In this document: positions 1 through 14,308 of the stretch, in pieces
How positions within the stretch are numbered: the first letter of the stretch is position 1
Layout of the letters: every line of letters begins with the position of its first letter
Assembly (NCBI GenBank): GCA_019009955.1
Contig: CM032228.1
Span: 129,109,501 to 129,173,500, forward strand
DNA: 64,000 bases
Direction: 5' to 3'
From: Riptortus pedestris
Taxonomy: Eukaryota; Arthropoda; Insecta; Hemiptera; Alydidae
The notes under the pieces: model-generated
Told to the model about the DNA's origin: nothing
What the model saw: only the letters and a program-made list of their open reading frames with translations
Databases searched by the model: none
Translations under genes and position numbers: made by a program

Positions 1-346
1 CCACATGTAACACAACGTTACAAAAATTGTTGGAGCTTGGCTATGAGACTCTGCCCGACCTGCTTTACTCTCCAAACCTCTTGCCAACTGAGTACCATTT
101 TTTAGACACCTAGACAACTTTTTACAAAATAAAACATTGATTGATCAAAGAGCCTTATAAAATGGGTTTCCTGAATTTATAAATTATAAGTATTCCAAAT
201 TCTATTCAGAAGGTGTGGAAAAGCTGCCAACAAATTGGTAGAAATGTATTGAAAGTAATGGAGACTATTTTAATTAATGAAAGCAGGTATAAATAATTGT
301 TTTTCTTTTAAAACCGTAATCCTTCATTATTTCCTGGACAACCCAA
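1..346 (+). mobile_element. 3' end of a mariner element, cut by the window
   Basis: Frames here still read ELGYETLPDLLYSPNLLPTE then a broken continuation ending near NGDYFN, the C-terminal third of a mariner transposase of the Hsmar/SETMAR-like type, with stops and frameshifts. The 3' terminal repeat ends TCCTGGACAACCCAA at 346, followed by a TA. It sits downstream of the ATF2 stop. Confidence 0.7.
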
Positions 347-348
347 TA

Positions 349-1724
349 CATAATTTTTTGTTTAAATAGAGTCCAAAATATTCATTCTGAGAGTTTTGAT
401 ATTGATGGAGGAGTCTGGAGGATAATAAGATCTTCAAATGATAAACGTGGCATGGCTAGAACATTCAATTTTATGAATAATGTTTTTAGATTTTTTTTTT
501 AATAGTCTTAGAGGTATTTGAAAACAAATATTATGTGAGCATGAATGTCTTGTCGGTATGGTATACAAAGGTGTGTAGGGATGTCAGCTTAAATTTGAAA
601 AGAATTGAAAACAATTCTTGTTTTCACTTCTTGTAGAAACAAATGACCCTTCTTTAAAAAATAGCTCAGAATAGACGTATGAACCTTGCAGTTCTAGATC
701 ACTATTAACAGATATAAGGTAAATACAAAGCATTAACATCAATAAACTTAATCTTGCATCTCTTAATTAATTATATACTAACCAATTGCTCTAATAACAT
801 ATTTCTTCAACCTTTAAATACCCAATACTTAAAATAGATCCATGTTATTTATATTTAGTTGCTATTTAGATTTTCATGAGACAAAATTGGCTAAAGACAG
901 TGCAAACTTTGAAGAAAATTTATTTGTATTTTTAACTTTACGATCTAAATCTTTGGAAAATTGTTTTTCAGAACTTACACAGCTTCACAACAGTTCCATT
1001 ACTTCTGTTCTATTATTTTGAAGTCTGGAAAAGAAACATAGGATGCACATCTTTCTAGAGTTGTAAATATTTGAAAATCTAAATATTCATAACTTCAATT
1101 TATTTTACTGTTAATTAAGGTAATTGTTTTAAACCACAACATTTTTAAAACCTGATAATATTTTGAGGTAGAAAACATACTTATAAAAGAAAAACAAATA
1201 TTTAAGGAAAAAAATAACAATTTACAAATTAAATAACAAATATTACTTATATTGTATTGAAATTATATTGTATATAATTGTAAAGTATAAGCATATAAAT
1301 ATTTTTTAATTTTGTTTTTATACTTTTTAAAGCACTCCTATATGATATATTTCATTTGAGGAAAGACAATAGGGCAGCTACATTACATTTATATGTACAT
1401 AACCACATACTTTTCTTACCAATGCAAAATTCATAAAATATTCTATTAAAATAAAATAGCTTGCATGAGACATATAATAAAAAAAATGTAAACAGAAACA
1501 TAAAATTCTTATAAAATCAGCTTTTGTTCTATGTAGTGATGATCCATGAGCTCTATAGTTATGAGGAACATTGTAGAGAACCACTATATAAGTAAAAATT
1601 TTGAAGGTTTTGCTTGTGTTTTATCTTTATGCTTAAGCACACTCACACACACACGCGCACATACATACATGTTTATATGTTTATTTTCTGTCTCTAAAAT
1701 GCGACTTTTGAATTCTGTGATAAC
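349..1724. other. AT-rich flank beyond ATF2, nothing recognised
   Basis: No exon or repeat recognised. There is a short CA-rich tract near 1641. Part may be ATF2 3' UTR if polyadenylation is further left than 1725. Confidence 0.4.
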
Positions 1725-1730
1725 TTTATT
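1725..1730 (-). terminator. Candidate poly(A) signal of ATF2
   Basis: AATAAA on the minus strand about 200 nt past the ATF2 stop. Such hexamers are common by chance in AT-rich DNA, so this is only the nearest candidate. Confidence 0.3.
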
Positions 1731-1931
1731 ATCACAGATCAATAATGTCCAATCATTAAAAAATGTGTGAATTGATTAGACAAAGATAATCAAAGTTGTA
1801 GGTCACTTTTCTCCCTTGAATGTTTTTTGTTAGAAATTTTATATATGGATTGACTTAAAATGTTCCAAGCAATAAAAAAAAAAAAATGATACACAATAAT
1901 GCTATTATATAAACATAATAACATTAATGCG

Positions 1932-2033
1932 TCAGCTAAAACCAGATGGAAGTTTTGTAAGAGCATTAGGATTTATCTGTATAACAGTAGGCAACATTTT
2001 CTCTTCAGACATTTCACTATCACCAACTCGATC
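1932..2033 (-). CDS. ATF2: ATF2 exon 12 (last coding exon)
   Basis: Residues 474-506, reading DRVGDSEMSEEKM ... ALTKLPSGFS then TGA. Acceptor TTTGCAG. Open only in this phase and closes a total divisible by three. Confidence 0.87.
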   Translation of the reverse strand, partial: DRVGDSEMSEEKMLPTVIQINPNALTKLPSGFS

Positions 2034-5000
2034 CTGCAAAGATAAAATGATCTAGCATTAAAATTTAAGAATTGCAAGCGCAGTGCAATATGAAACATTT
2101 TAAACACCATTATTTTTATTGATGATTACATTGCCAGTAAATAATTAATAATTTAATTACGGTTCCCATTAGAGAAACAATTGTTACTTAAACTGAAACT
2201 CAAAACTGGGTCTCCTAGTTATCAATGTACCTATTAACTAAGCCATGGGTGACGGTAGCAGCTAGAGCAGTAAATTTTTAAAATTTCTAATAACTCCTGT
2301 AGGGTCATTTTCAAGACTCAATGATTACTACAAACTTCACATGATGTGAAATTTAAGACAAATCCTCTCTCTCAGTAGTCAGCAATGGCAAACTCCAAAT
2401 GATCATCTGAATTTAAATCAATTATAATTTTGAATCACATATACTTTAACATAGAAACTAGGAAACTATAGGATTAAACATCTAACAAATTTGAGTCTTA
2501 AACTACGAAAATTAATGTTATATTAGCGAGAAACATCAGGGGGATGGGGCACTCCATTTGTAATTACCCTCCCTGAGCCAAACCAGATATAAATGTCTCT
2601 CCTTGACAATGATAACTCAGAACACTGACTTTCAACCTCAATGGGCTAAATTAGCTCTCACATCACCTCTTGGTACCAGAACACTTATTCTCACTGGATT
2701 CTTACTTTTCCCAGTTATTCAATGCCTTTCTATTGGCTAGTTAACTATGAACCTTCTGCAGATTTTACCATATCTATCAGTCATAGGATGAAATAGCGAA
2801 TTAGAACCCAATAAAGGGCCTGGCAGCTGTCAGTGGATCTCTGAAATGTAAAAGGCCACTGCAGACTACAAGGTACAGTCACACAGACTATAGATAGCCT
2901 TTGTCCACCTACTCAGAATGGTTCATGAGGATATTGAAGTTTTCATTTAAATGATTAGTACCAAACTTCCTAATAATGGGGATGATTATGAATAGCTCTC
3001 ATCTAATACTACTATACTGAGAGGAGAAGCCAATACTGCTGAGACATCTGGGCTATTAACTATTTTGAGTAGAATACCAAGTTCTCACAGTAGCCAGTCT
3101 ATAAAAAATACAAAGTTACAAACACATATAGAGCCACAATATCCTAATGCCAATCTGCTGTTTACCAATTTTAATTTGAAATAAGAGGTTAATAAATAGA
3201 AAAGGAATCATCATGAGGTATAACTGAAAACCATGAACTATATCCAACAAAAACAGGAAAATCCTACAAGATTAAGAAAAGAGAGCCCACCCATAGATGA
3301 GAGAGGAATGATGCAGTGCCCAGTATTCACTTATTGTGCTATAAAGGATAGGAATAGTGCCAGCAGGCTTCCCAAAGGTTGTTTTTTCATACCAAAAGCC
3401 AGAAGGAAATGAGGCAGTCTGAGACAGCTGGTTTAATGGTAATTCATAATTGGAAATCCATTCCTACCAGCATATTATTGGAAAAGATACATTTCCTTCA
3501 AGTACCTGGGAATGAGCAAGTTATAACCTGTTAATTTAATTAGATTAGACAGCCAATTTTCATAATAGGAAACTTACAAGTTCAGGGAATGATATAAGTC
3601 TTTCATTTGGAGTAGTTGGAGGAGCTACTGATGACAGAATTTCATCACTTCTGACCAATGGGGAATCAAGATCCATGACAGTAGCTCTTGTAGCACCTTC
3701 TATATCTAGCCGTAAATTTTCTCTTCCAACCCTCACACTACTACTCGATAAATGTCCTTCAATATTTGGGGAAAGTTCAAATCCTTTATCTTCATCAGGC
3801 AATTGTCTAACAAGCCTTTTCTTGGTAGGGATTGAAGGTACAAGTTGTACTGTGGTTGCTGTCAGATCTGAAAAAATAATAGAATATATTATTGGATAAG
3901 GTGCTTTATTATGTTTATCACTTTTATAATCTGAGGCCAATAATAATTCAGAACATACGCACAATTCCACATAATAATATGGTTTCATTTCTTGTCTGAG
4001 TGTAGCCATTAACATAAGTATCAAACATATTATATAAGTAATTGTAAAACATTATGTATCTTATAAAAAATGGCATACAACTAAAGAGTTCTGAAAATTA
4101 GACTGGAAAATACCTTGAATTTGATTTTGGCTGCAAGAAGCAATAAGAAGACCTTTTAGTCTAGCCACTTCACTTCTCAATGAAGTAACTTCTGCAACTA
4201 GAACTGCGTTTGCTTTACACATTTTTTCATACTTCTCTCTTAATTCAGCCACCCATTTTTTCCGCTTTTCTCGGCACCTCATAGCTGCTATTCTATTTTA
4301 AACAATGTATAAGTCAATTAAATAAAGTAAATAAAAGTATTTTAATGTTTGAATAAATAGCTAGTACAAAAAATTTGGGTTATCAACAAATAAAATACAG
4401 GAGTTGCTTTCTTTCTATTTTCTAGTGGTTTGATCAGTCCATTAAAACACTACATACAACATTAAATCACTTTTCTATAGTAAAACATTTATCAGTTGAT
4501 CTATGGTTACCCCCTAAATAATTGTGAATCACTTCTGGATTCTACCAAATATTAGCTAAGCAGGACTATATCATAGTTTATATGATTATTACTTTAAATA
4601 AGTAATTAATAAATGCCTTTTCTCTTAATTTTTTTTCAAAAAAGGAACATTTTATTCTTTCAGTAAAATTGAATGTCAGATTTGAAACATATGTATCTCA
4701 ACAGATATATTGGTTTAAGACAGTAAGTCTACTGTAACTCTGTAACAAATACATCATTATGTTATACCATGCTATTAATTGATTTAATCTACCTCCTCTC
4801 CAGAATATTCCAGGAGATTCAAACATCCTCCTCAACCTATAAATCACAACGCTCCACCATTCTTCTCATCAAAATTCCATTAACACTCATTATTTTTGTT
4901 GTACAGCTTTTTGGCTTCACTCTTACTCTCTAATATGTTTTGTACACTTAACACTTGGAAATAAATGAGAAGGCCTGATGTAAAATCTTCGCTATTTCCC

Positions 5001-6795
5001 AATAAATAAGCTCTGTTACAAATTAGTTAATATGAGCCAATGATCTTTCTTACCTGTTTCTTTCAAGGGTTTTTCGTTTTCTATCGCAGTCCTCATTAGC
5101 TGATGTGGATGATGTAACTTTCTTATCTTTTTTCGCCTGAAAAATATTGAAGGATACATCAAAAGTATAGAGAGCATGTTTTAGAGGCAATTCAGGTGTA
5201 TTCATATCTATTTTTTTATATGATATTAGGGATTACTGATTACCAAGATGGAAATTCAATTTTTGCTTTACAATATGAAATTCCTGCTTTAATGATGATT
5301 TTAATAATATCAATAAATCTTAGAATTCATTTGTTCCAGGAATATAAAACATTTAATAAATTCAAACCATAATGTAAAACAATAGACTTATTATTTACAG
5401 TAAAAATATAATAAATTTATTCCATTTCTTAGTGGATCACTTATGAAAAACTTCTTCATTCCATATATTATTATTTTACCTTACAAAGTTAAGTAATATT
5501 ATTAAGATATTTTCTGGCCTAGATCCTTCCACAGTATATGCACAATGGAGGTGGTTATGGGTAACCCAGCCATATGTTCTGCAATGAGGACCAGCAGAAG
5601 GGCATTATACCAGCAGAAGGATGGAGGGTTCTGCATTAAAATTGGAATAATAAAACCCAATAGAAGAGGTAATAATGAAACCATGAAATATACAGACCAA
5701 AAATAAATAAATGATGAATAAATAAATACATAAGAAAGTGTTTTTCTTAAATGACCCTAACCTCAAAATATATGAGATTTATTTATATACATGTTTGAAA
5801 GATATAAAATGTTGTAATCACATCACTTTGTGCAGATTAACTATAATCTAAATAGAATCTATGATAGATAAAATTACTGGGAAATAAAATACAATATTAC
5901 TAATATTTAATGAGAAGGTTATAACAAAACTCATATAGGGGAATTAGACATAAAAAATTAAAGCAACATTCCAAAAATGTAGACAATGGAAAAAATAAAA
6001 CTGCTCAAACAAATCACACTTTTACACAAAGACACAAAGTTTAATTCTGAAAATGTCATGGCTATTGACAATGCAATGTAGAGTGATATGTGTAATAAAA
6101 TATAAGGCCCTGAAGAGGCACTGAAAGGGATGTGAAACATATAGTTAGGTAATAATAGACATATTGTACATGTACACTCCAATTGCATTTCTCATACCTA
6201 TTAGAGATACAGAATATTTGGGTAAAACCTTTATTAATTATCATAAAAATCTGTCACGCAGGGGTTGCATAAGCAGATTTCCCACGGGAAGGTTTACAAC
6301 AAATAAATCTATATACTGGTACTGTGAATTTTAAGGGAATAAATACAAAATGGTAATAAGAAATCATTCAGACAATTTACAAATTAATAATACCTACAAC
6401 GGAAAGTGCCTGAATTGTAAACAAACAGGACAGCCACCTTCACAGCGCTGAATAGATAGAATAAACCAGAAAGATGAATAATTAATGATATATATTTGAA
6501 TATAAAATATTAATTTTTTTGAAAACTGGATTAATTTTAAATGAATCAGAATAACTTATATCTCAATCACTCAGATTTTTGTAATCCAAAAACAAAAGAA
6601 GAGGGGGGCAGGGTCAACAGAATGTATTTATTTGTATCTCATAAAATAAAGCTTTGTTGAAAACAATATTTGGTATTTGACCGTGTAATGAAATGGTTAA
6701 TGATATAATAGCTTATTATTAATATAACACTAGTAGAGGAGTGGGGGTTTACTGAAAGCGTAAAACTATAAAATCTAAATATATTAAATATATAT

Positions 6796-6828
<33 letters not shown>

Positions 6829-6970
6829 TCTATTTTTGAGGCTGCATCGCTGGGAAGTATCGTCAATGGGAGGATTTCGGCTATCTGCTCCAGCGGTTGG
6901 ATTTTTTTTGGAATTTGCAGAACAAAAATTCCAACCGCTGGAGCAGATAGCCGAAATCCTCACATTGACG

Positions 6971-7031
<61 letters not shown>

Positions 7032-10000
7032 GTTTTGAATGGACCTCATTTTTGTCATCTCCTAGGTAGGATCAATGGATATTGGAAGAAAAATTTCAAA
7101 AATCTCGTCATGAGTACGGCCTCAATAGCGGATTTCACTTAAGGGAAATCTGCTAAAAAGATCTATAAATCATGTTCTTGACATTTTCAGATCTTATACA
7201 TTGGAATTGAGATATTGTTTCCCATCTTCAAATGAAACAATTTTAAATGAAGCGCAGAAAATATTTAATGTGTATTTACTTTCATAAAAGTGATGTAATA
7301 TTGTGTCCACATGAAGACTTTTGTTATTTGTTTTTCAATTATATCTTCAGGGTAGTTGTTACTTCGGAAGATTTCCAGCACTTTGTCTTTAATTTCACCA
7401 AAAACTTTGGCCTAGTTAGGGCAAAAAGGTTCGCTTTGTGGAAGGGGGGGGGCAGCTACATGGATATGTGTGTGAGTCAGATGGTTAAACATTCAGATGT
7501 TTTTGATCAGCTAGTACCTCAGTTGTGCTAACTATATCTGCACTGGATCGTTGGTTTGGAAACATAGGAAGATCAGTAAGGCTAGATTTTTGCTTTCCAC
7601 CATCTGCAGCTTTAATTGTCTTCAAAAGAGCAGCTTTCAGTTTCTAATAAAAAAAAAAAAAAAAAAATTATTTATATTTCATTTTTTGTAATCTAATTCC
7701 ACCTATGAATAATAAAACATAGTTCCCCCCCCCCCTTGATTCAATTTTGCCTTGACTCAGAAGCTATCATCACGTTGTCACATTTAACAAGCCCAAGCAG
7801 CCCTTTCATACTGGTAGTTTAAATTTCCATTTATTTACGTATTCAAATTACAGTAAAATAAAAATGCCAAGTTTAAAAGAGAACAAATGTTACTAGTAAA
7901 TGGGAAATTAATATATGCTTAGGATAATGGAAGAGTAACAGAGTGGTTTCTCCTCAGCATGAACGACACTAGGTAATATCCATACCATTAGTCAACATTC
8001 GAAAAAGCATGTGATGTTGATCTCCATCACAGATTTATTTACTTCCAACGGGCTTATGCCATTGTAGGTAGGTTAAAATTGCTAGAGGATTTCCAGTCCC
8101 TGTGTATACCTAGCGAGCTTTACAGATTAATGAGAATGGCGCTGAAAAGGACTTCTTTGTAAAGTTAAAAGCTTTGTGGGTGTTTTATACAGCTTTGAGG
8201 ATACTATGAATTTAAGGCAAGGGGACCCAATATCAGCAATATTGTTTGAGCTTACCAAGTAGCAATTCAATGAGTCACAACAAACCCTGGTGGTACCATT
8301 GCAATAAGCTTATACTACTACCATCATGGCAATGACAGGGGTCATAAATGAACTTGCTTGAAAAGTCCATGGCTTAGGTCTCACAATAAATAAGGATAAA
8401 GTAAAGTGCAATACCGAACAAATAAAATTGCATGGAGAACCTGACATCAACTGTGCTTTCAAAAAGGACAGACTGAGTGGCTGGGACATGTTGGAAAAAA
8501 AAATTGAACTCATCAGAAATGCTATAAGATACACTAGAAAAAAAGCTATGAGAAGTAGCAAGCAGAGGGGGAGAACAAGCAGAGTTTGGGCATCCATAAT
8601 TGGAGGATTGATTGGGAACCATGAGGAATGGTCAAAATTGGAGGTGGCTGAGGATAGGATCCTGCACGGACTGTAGTACTATGTAAGTAAGGATAAATTG
8701 TAAGCATCTTACTATAAAAACACAAAACACTTATTAATATCCTTTAACACTTTACCATATCAAAAATGGACATTCGTAAGTTAAACTCAACTTATTAAAA
8801 AATGTCTATCACAAATTTGGCACATTTGTCTTAAAATGATTAACAAATATTAATTTGAATGTTTTCAGTGAATATAAAAAAATAATTAAACTATAAGAAA
8901 ACTCTATATCCAAACATATTATTGTGACACCTGGCATTTAGAATTCAATATAATCTTAAGAGATTACATCTACTGAATTTGATTTTGATAACCATGTACT
9001 GTAATACTGTGTAGACAGGTTTCAAAAATAGACTTCAATAACACAGTAATGAACTTTCGTCTAATACTACAAAATTAGGAGTGCCATGTCACCACCATGT
9101 GTTAGACCTTATATCAAAGGTTTTCAATTTAATGTTTTCTGTAGAACTAGGGCCTAAAGGTAAATTTGTTAACTCTCATTACTATTTATGAGCAGGAATA
9201 GTTGTGCTAAAAAGTCCAGGAAAATTCCTAAGTAAATACAGGAAGATGTAACAAAGCTGATAATATAGTAAAGGATAAATTGTTTGCAAAATTAAAGATA
9301 TAAGATACTTGTTTAACAACAGCACTGGCAGCAGTATGGGGTTGTTCTGGAGGTTTTGGCTGCAGGTTTGTTGATTTGATGCCTCCATTATGCACTGTTT
9401 GTGGAGGAATGAGTATAGCAGGAGTGGAAGAATTTCTTTGGCAATTAGGAATTGCAAAGTTTTCAGTGATTGCAGGGAGCTGAAAGTAACAAGAATTTCT
9501 CTTTAAATATGATTATATTCTAAAAAAAAAAATTAATTAAAATTAACTGCTAAATATTAAAGTAAGGGTAAGCCTAAATGAAATGAATAGGAATGAAAGC
9601 TCAATCATTATTTCACAATCCATGATGATCATTTGAAATTCACAATTTTGATTTGATGAATTGATACATTAATGCTAGTGTCTGCATATATACACTGGCT
9701 AAGGGTTATCGTTAATCAACTTACTATATAGGGATGGTTCTCTTAGAATGCCTAGTGCCTTAAGTGCAATACCCTTAATGGATAGTATCTCAAAGAAGGC
9801 TAAAGCAATGTACTGCATGTCATTTAGACTTCTTTCCTTCCTGTTTCCATGGAAATCGGGACTTCCTGATCATAGGAAAGTTGTGGGGAGGGGAGGGGGA
9901 AGGTGGCTGCACAATGATACCAATCTCACTGCTTTCCTTCCCGATTACCAAAAAGAAATAAATATATAATACAAAATAAATTAAAGGATATTCAAAAATC

Positions 10001-11820
10001 AAAAGTAAATATTTATCTCATTTTCATATATATATTTTTGTTTTTCTTAGCTCTTATATACAAATTATATTAAACTTTACACTTTCAGCCAATTGTATGT
10101 TGGACATGTATACCAAATTTCAAGTCAATCTAATCAAAATTTTAACTGATACACTGTAAACATAATGACAGTCTTAGATATTTTTCAATGATACAAATAT
10201 ACGACATTTCTGCTACAATTTTTTTTTTAAGAAGAATAATAGGTATCCATTGAAAAATAAGTAATTACTAATCATTAATTAGATTACATAATTTTACCTG
10301 TACTAACACACCATCTGATATTCGAACAAGTACTCTTAGGTCCTGTGCAGAGGATGTTGAGCCACCATTACTTTCATCAGATCTGTTAAAGTATCAATAA
10401 GGACATTAACTAAATATAAACTATTTTTTAAATACCACAATGTGAATTAATAGCTTAATACATACAAAGGTATGGTAGTGGTTTGTGGGACAACTGTGCT
10501 TGTCCTAAGTGATGTATCATCCTCACTTTGAACAACATCCTCAACATCTTCATGTTCATTACCATTGTCTGGAATGCATGAATAAGCTATATCAATTTTT
10601 TTTTTAATAAATAAAAACTCATAAAAACAGTAGAGCATATAAACATACTTGACGATTCTGTATCATCTGAAAGGCCGACATGGGGAGTGTGAAGATCGTC
10701 TCCTGCAGCCCTTCCAAGAGAAGAAACCTGATTGCCAGATGTATAATGTAAAATATAAAACAATAACAAAATTTAACTACATGAACGTCTATGAAAGTGA
10801 AGTCTATGAAGGGAACTCCATTGAGGCTGAACGATGACGGTATTTTTTTGGCAAGCCTTTACTTAGCACAATATTTTGACATTTCCCCGTCCCAGTGTTT
10901 AGGGTTTATACCCGTTGTTGCTGTGGATTTGTTAATAATAAAATAATTTGCTATGTAAGGCTTCACTGTCCTCAATATTTTTATATTTCTCGTCTCCTGT
11001 GGATGCAGCTTTTTTTTTTATATAATGTTATGGTCTATATAATTCATAAATAATAGAAAGTATTCTGTCTTCCAAACCAAGTATGAATAAAAGTTCCTTT
11101 TATTCCGGTACAAAGCCCAATGGTGACAGCTGCTTTAGGTACGTCATAACAGCTATTAAAAATACTCTTTTGCAAGTCTCTATTATAAACTGTATATTGC
11201 TACATAGTGTGTTCAGTAAAGAATATCATATCTTAACGGAGTAGAGTTAATAAATACCAGAAATAACTGGGTGGACCTCCCCTGCATTCATCCTTTTAAA
11301 TTATTTATTTATGATAATTAAACAAATTCACATTCTTGAGAATAACACTACATTGCTAAAAATATAAGCATCAATAAACATAGACCAATATGAGGTCCAC
11401 AGGGAAACGGCAGTGCTGATTGGACAAAGGAAGTATCCCCACACTCACTAAGCTCAGTGGTGCCAATTCATTTAGGATATCAATCCTGTAATACATTAAA
11501 TTATATTGACAAATCCGATTACATTATCTTCACAATATTAAAACTGTTTTTACTTTTTTTGAAAATAATTTTCACGTTTTAATTAAATAAAGTATTAAAT
11601 ACACTTAAGGGCAAACTGGCATTTTGCATTAATTAATGATTGGGAGAAGAAAGGTGGGGGGACAGTATACTTTACTTGGTGCAATCTGTCACTGGAGTTA
11701 AAAAAATAACATAGATTTGAATTATTAAGGATAAAACATTAACATAGACCTGAATTAATTAATTTATCCAGGTGAGGTACCTGGTAGTTTACATTAGAAA
11801 GAATAGTTGGGAGAGAAAAA

Positions 11821-11903
<83 letters not shown>

Positions 11904-14269
11904 GTAACCTCTGTCTGTACATTGATTTTTTTTTCGAAATTTGATGATTTTTTTTGTTTCACATTGCCATAGACACGATAACTGCAATTTATAGTTTTGG
12001 TGTCTGTTTGTTACCTTTTCACGCATAAATGGTTGAACCAAATTTTATGAAACTTGGTATGTATATTACTACTAACCCAACTTAGACTTTAGGCTATACT
12101 AATCTGAGACAAACAGGAGTGGGGGTTATGAGGGAAGTCTGAAATTAAAAATAGCGATATTTTGTTTCCTATTTGTTTTTCGGCATATATGCTCCATGGC
12201 GAAAGATGGTTGTTTTGTTATTGAGAGTAACTTTGGTCATATAACAATGTATACACGAGATATACACTAAAAACTATAGCAGGAGTAACCAATTTTCATG
12301 GAGGGCTACGATCTTTTTCCCACACCTCGCTTTTAGAATATAAATTAATTTATTTTTATGGTATCACTGTTATTTATTTACACCAGGTATATAAATAATT
12401 AGAAAATTCTAATTTTTTAATGTTTTGAATAAATAATTTAAAAAAAGGTAACACTCAAGAAGGAGCGGAAGTTATCGGGAGGCTAACACAGTTAATGGTG
12501 GTAAATTATTTCCTCATAAATGTTGGTATTATTGGAATTGCTGTCTACTCACATTTACTATTACCTATATAATGTTATGTATGTAACTAAGTTCAAACAA
12601 TGTGCGCTCAGATTGGGTTTTGACAGGAAATACGTACATTATAGAAGATATTTAATTATAATGAATACTATCCATGATTATGTTTTGAATTGTTCACGGT
12701 GTGTCAAACAATGGTGAGGGGTTGATTAGAAACTTATTTTCATTTATTTTTCAAAACTAAAGTTTCTATTCTATAAGTCCCCCACCAGATCCTTGCGGGA
12801 AAACATACACCCAGACGGTAAGAGAAGTTGTACACATTGAAGCCTTGCCAAAGAAAATACCATCTACATTCAGCCTCTAATGATTCCCCGATTGAAGCCA
12901 GGTACCTCAGCTAGTATATGTATAAATAAATATGTTTATATATATATATACGGGGTGTGGCTATTAAATAACGAGACTGACGCTGCTACAGAAGAAGTGC
13001 GCATGCGTCAAATGCCAGCAACTAACAGCTGTTATCGTGAAGCTTCCTCTTTCGAATATAGTGCCTCTTGCTTCTGTAAACAAATCAGTACAGCCGTAGC
13101 CTTCGTTTGCATTAGAGTTGTTTTTTTGTTTCGCCGGAAAAATGTTAAGTGTAACAGTAGAGCAACGAATTGTTGTGAAATTTCATGTGAAACTAGGAAA
13201 AACCGCTACTGAAACTTATAATTTATTGAAAGAAGTGTATGGCAATGAATGTTTATCGTGTGCACGTGTTTTTGAGTGTTTTAAGCGTTTTCAAGTTGGC
13301 CGTGAAGACGTTCAAGATAATTCACGCCCGGGTCGCCCTTCCACGTCGAAAATGGATGACAATATCGAAAAAATCAGTAATCTGATTCGATATGACCGTT
13401 GCTTAAGTATTCGTGCGATTGCTGAAACTGTACGAATTGATAAAGAATCCGTACGGCAAATATTACATAACAATTTTAACATGCAAAAAGTGTGTGCCAA
13501 AATGGTGCCTAAAATTCTCACATTTGAACAACTGGAAGCTCACAAAAATGTTTTTACTGACACTTTGAATGCCATTGAACATGACCCAAACCTACTGGAA
13601 AGGATAATAACATGTGACGAATCTTGGTTTTTTATGTATGATCCTGAAACAAAGCGCCAATCCATGCACTGGAAGAGCCCATCTTCACCGAGAGCCATAA
13701 AAGCTCGAATGAGCAAATCAAAATTCAAAGCAATGTTGATTGTTTTTTTCGATATTCATGGGATTGTAAACCTTCACTGGGTTCCTGAAGGTCAAACGAT
13801 TAATCAACATTACTACCTTCACGTTCTTGCTGAACTCTGCAAAAGAATAAGGAAAAAACGACCTGAATTGAGGAAGGACAAGTCATGGGTTCTCCACCAA
13901 GACAATGCGCCGGCTCATTCCGCATTGTCTGTTAAGAGGTTTCTAGCCAAATTCAGCATCCCAGTGCTAGACCATCCGCCTTATTGCTGGATCTTGCGCC
14001 ATGCGACTTCTATCTGTTTCCTAAGGTGAAATCTGCATTAAAAGGAACAAGATTTGAGTCTGTTGAAGCTGTGAAAGAGAAAGCGGCACGCGTCCTGAAG
14101 GAGCTGACAGAAAAAGACTTCCAGCACTGTTTCGAACAATGGAAGATTCACATGGAGCGTTGCAGGGATAAAGGAGGGGTGTATATTGAAGGTGATAATA
14201 AGTAAAAATGTATGAAATAAAAATAAAATGTTTTACAGCGTCAGTCTCATTATTTAATAGCCACACCCC

Positions 14270-14308
<39 letters not shown>

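Larger units (their letters stand above)
6250..7158 (+). mobile_element. Family A repeat copy carrying a hairpin
   Basis: It starts TCTGTCACGCAGGGGTTGC and ends at the palindromic GGGAAATCTGCTAAAA, the two ends shared by all family A copies. The usual internal position holds (TG)n(TA)n, a separate hairpin (6861-6970) and another (TA)n. No coding capacity. Lies in ATF2 intron 8. Confidence 0.7.

Noticed and set aside
8428..8676. Independent 82-residue gene
   Set aside because: It is the C-terminal piece of the degraded LINE reverse transcriptase region.
9182..9457. 91-residue minus-strand frame
   Set aside because: Out-of-frame shadow of ATF2 exon 7.
13984..14205. Separate small gene after the mariner transposase frame
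   Set aside because: It is the C-terminus of the same transposase after a frameshift.
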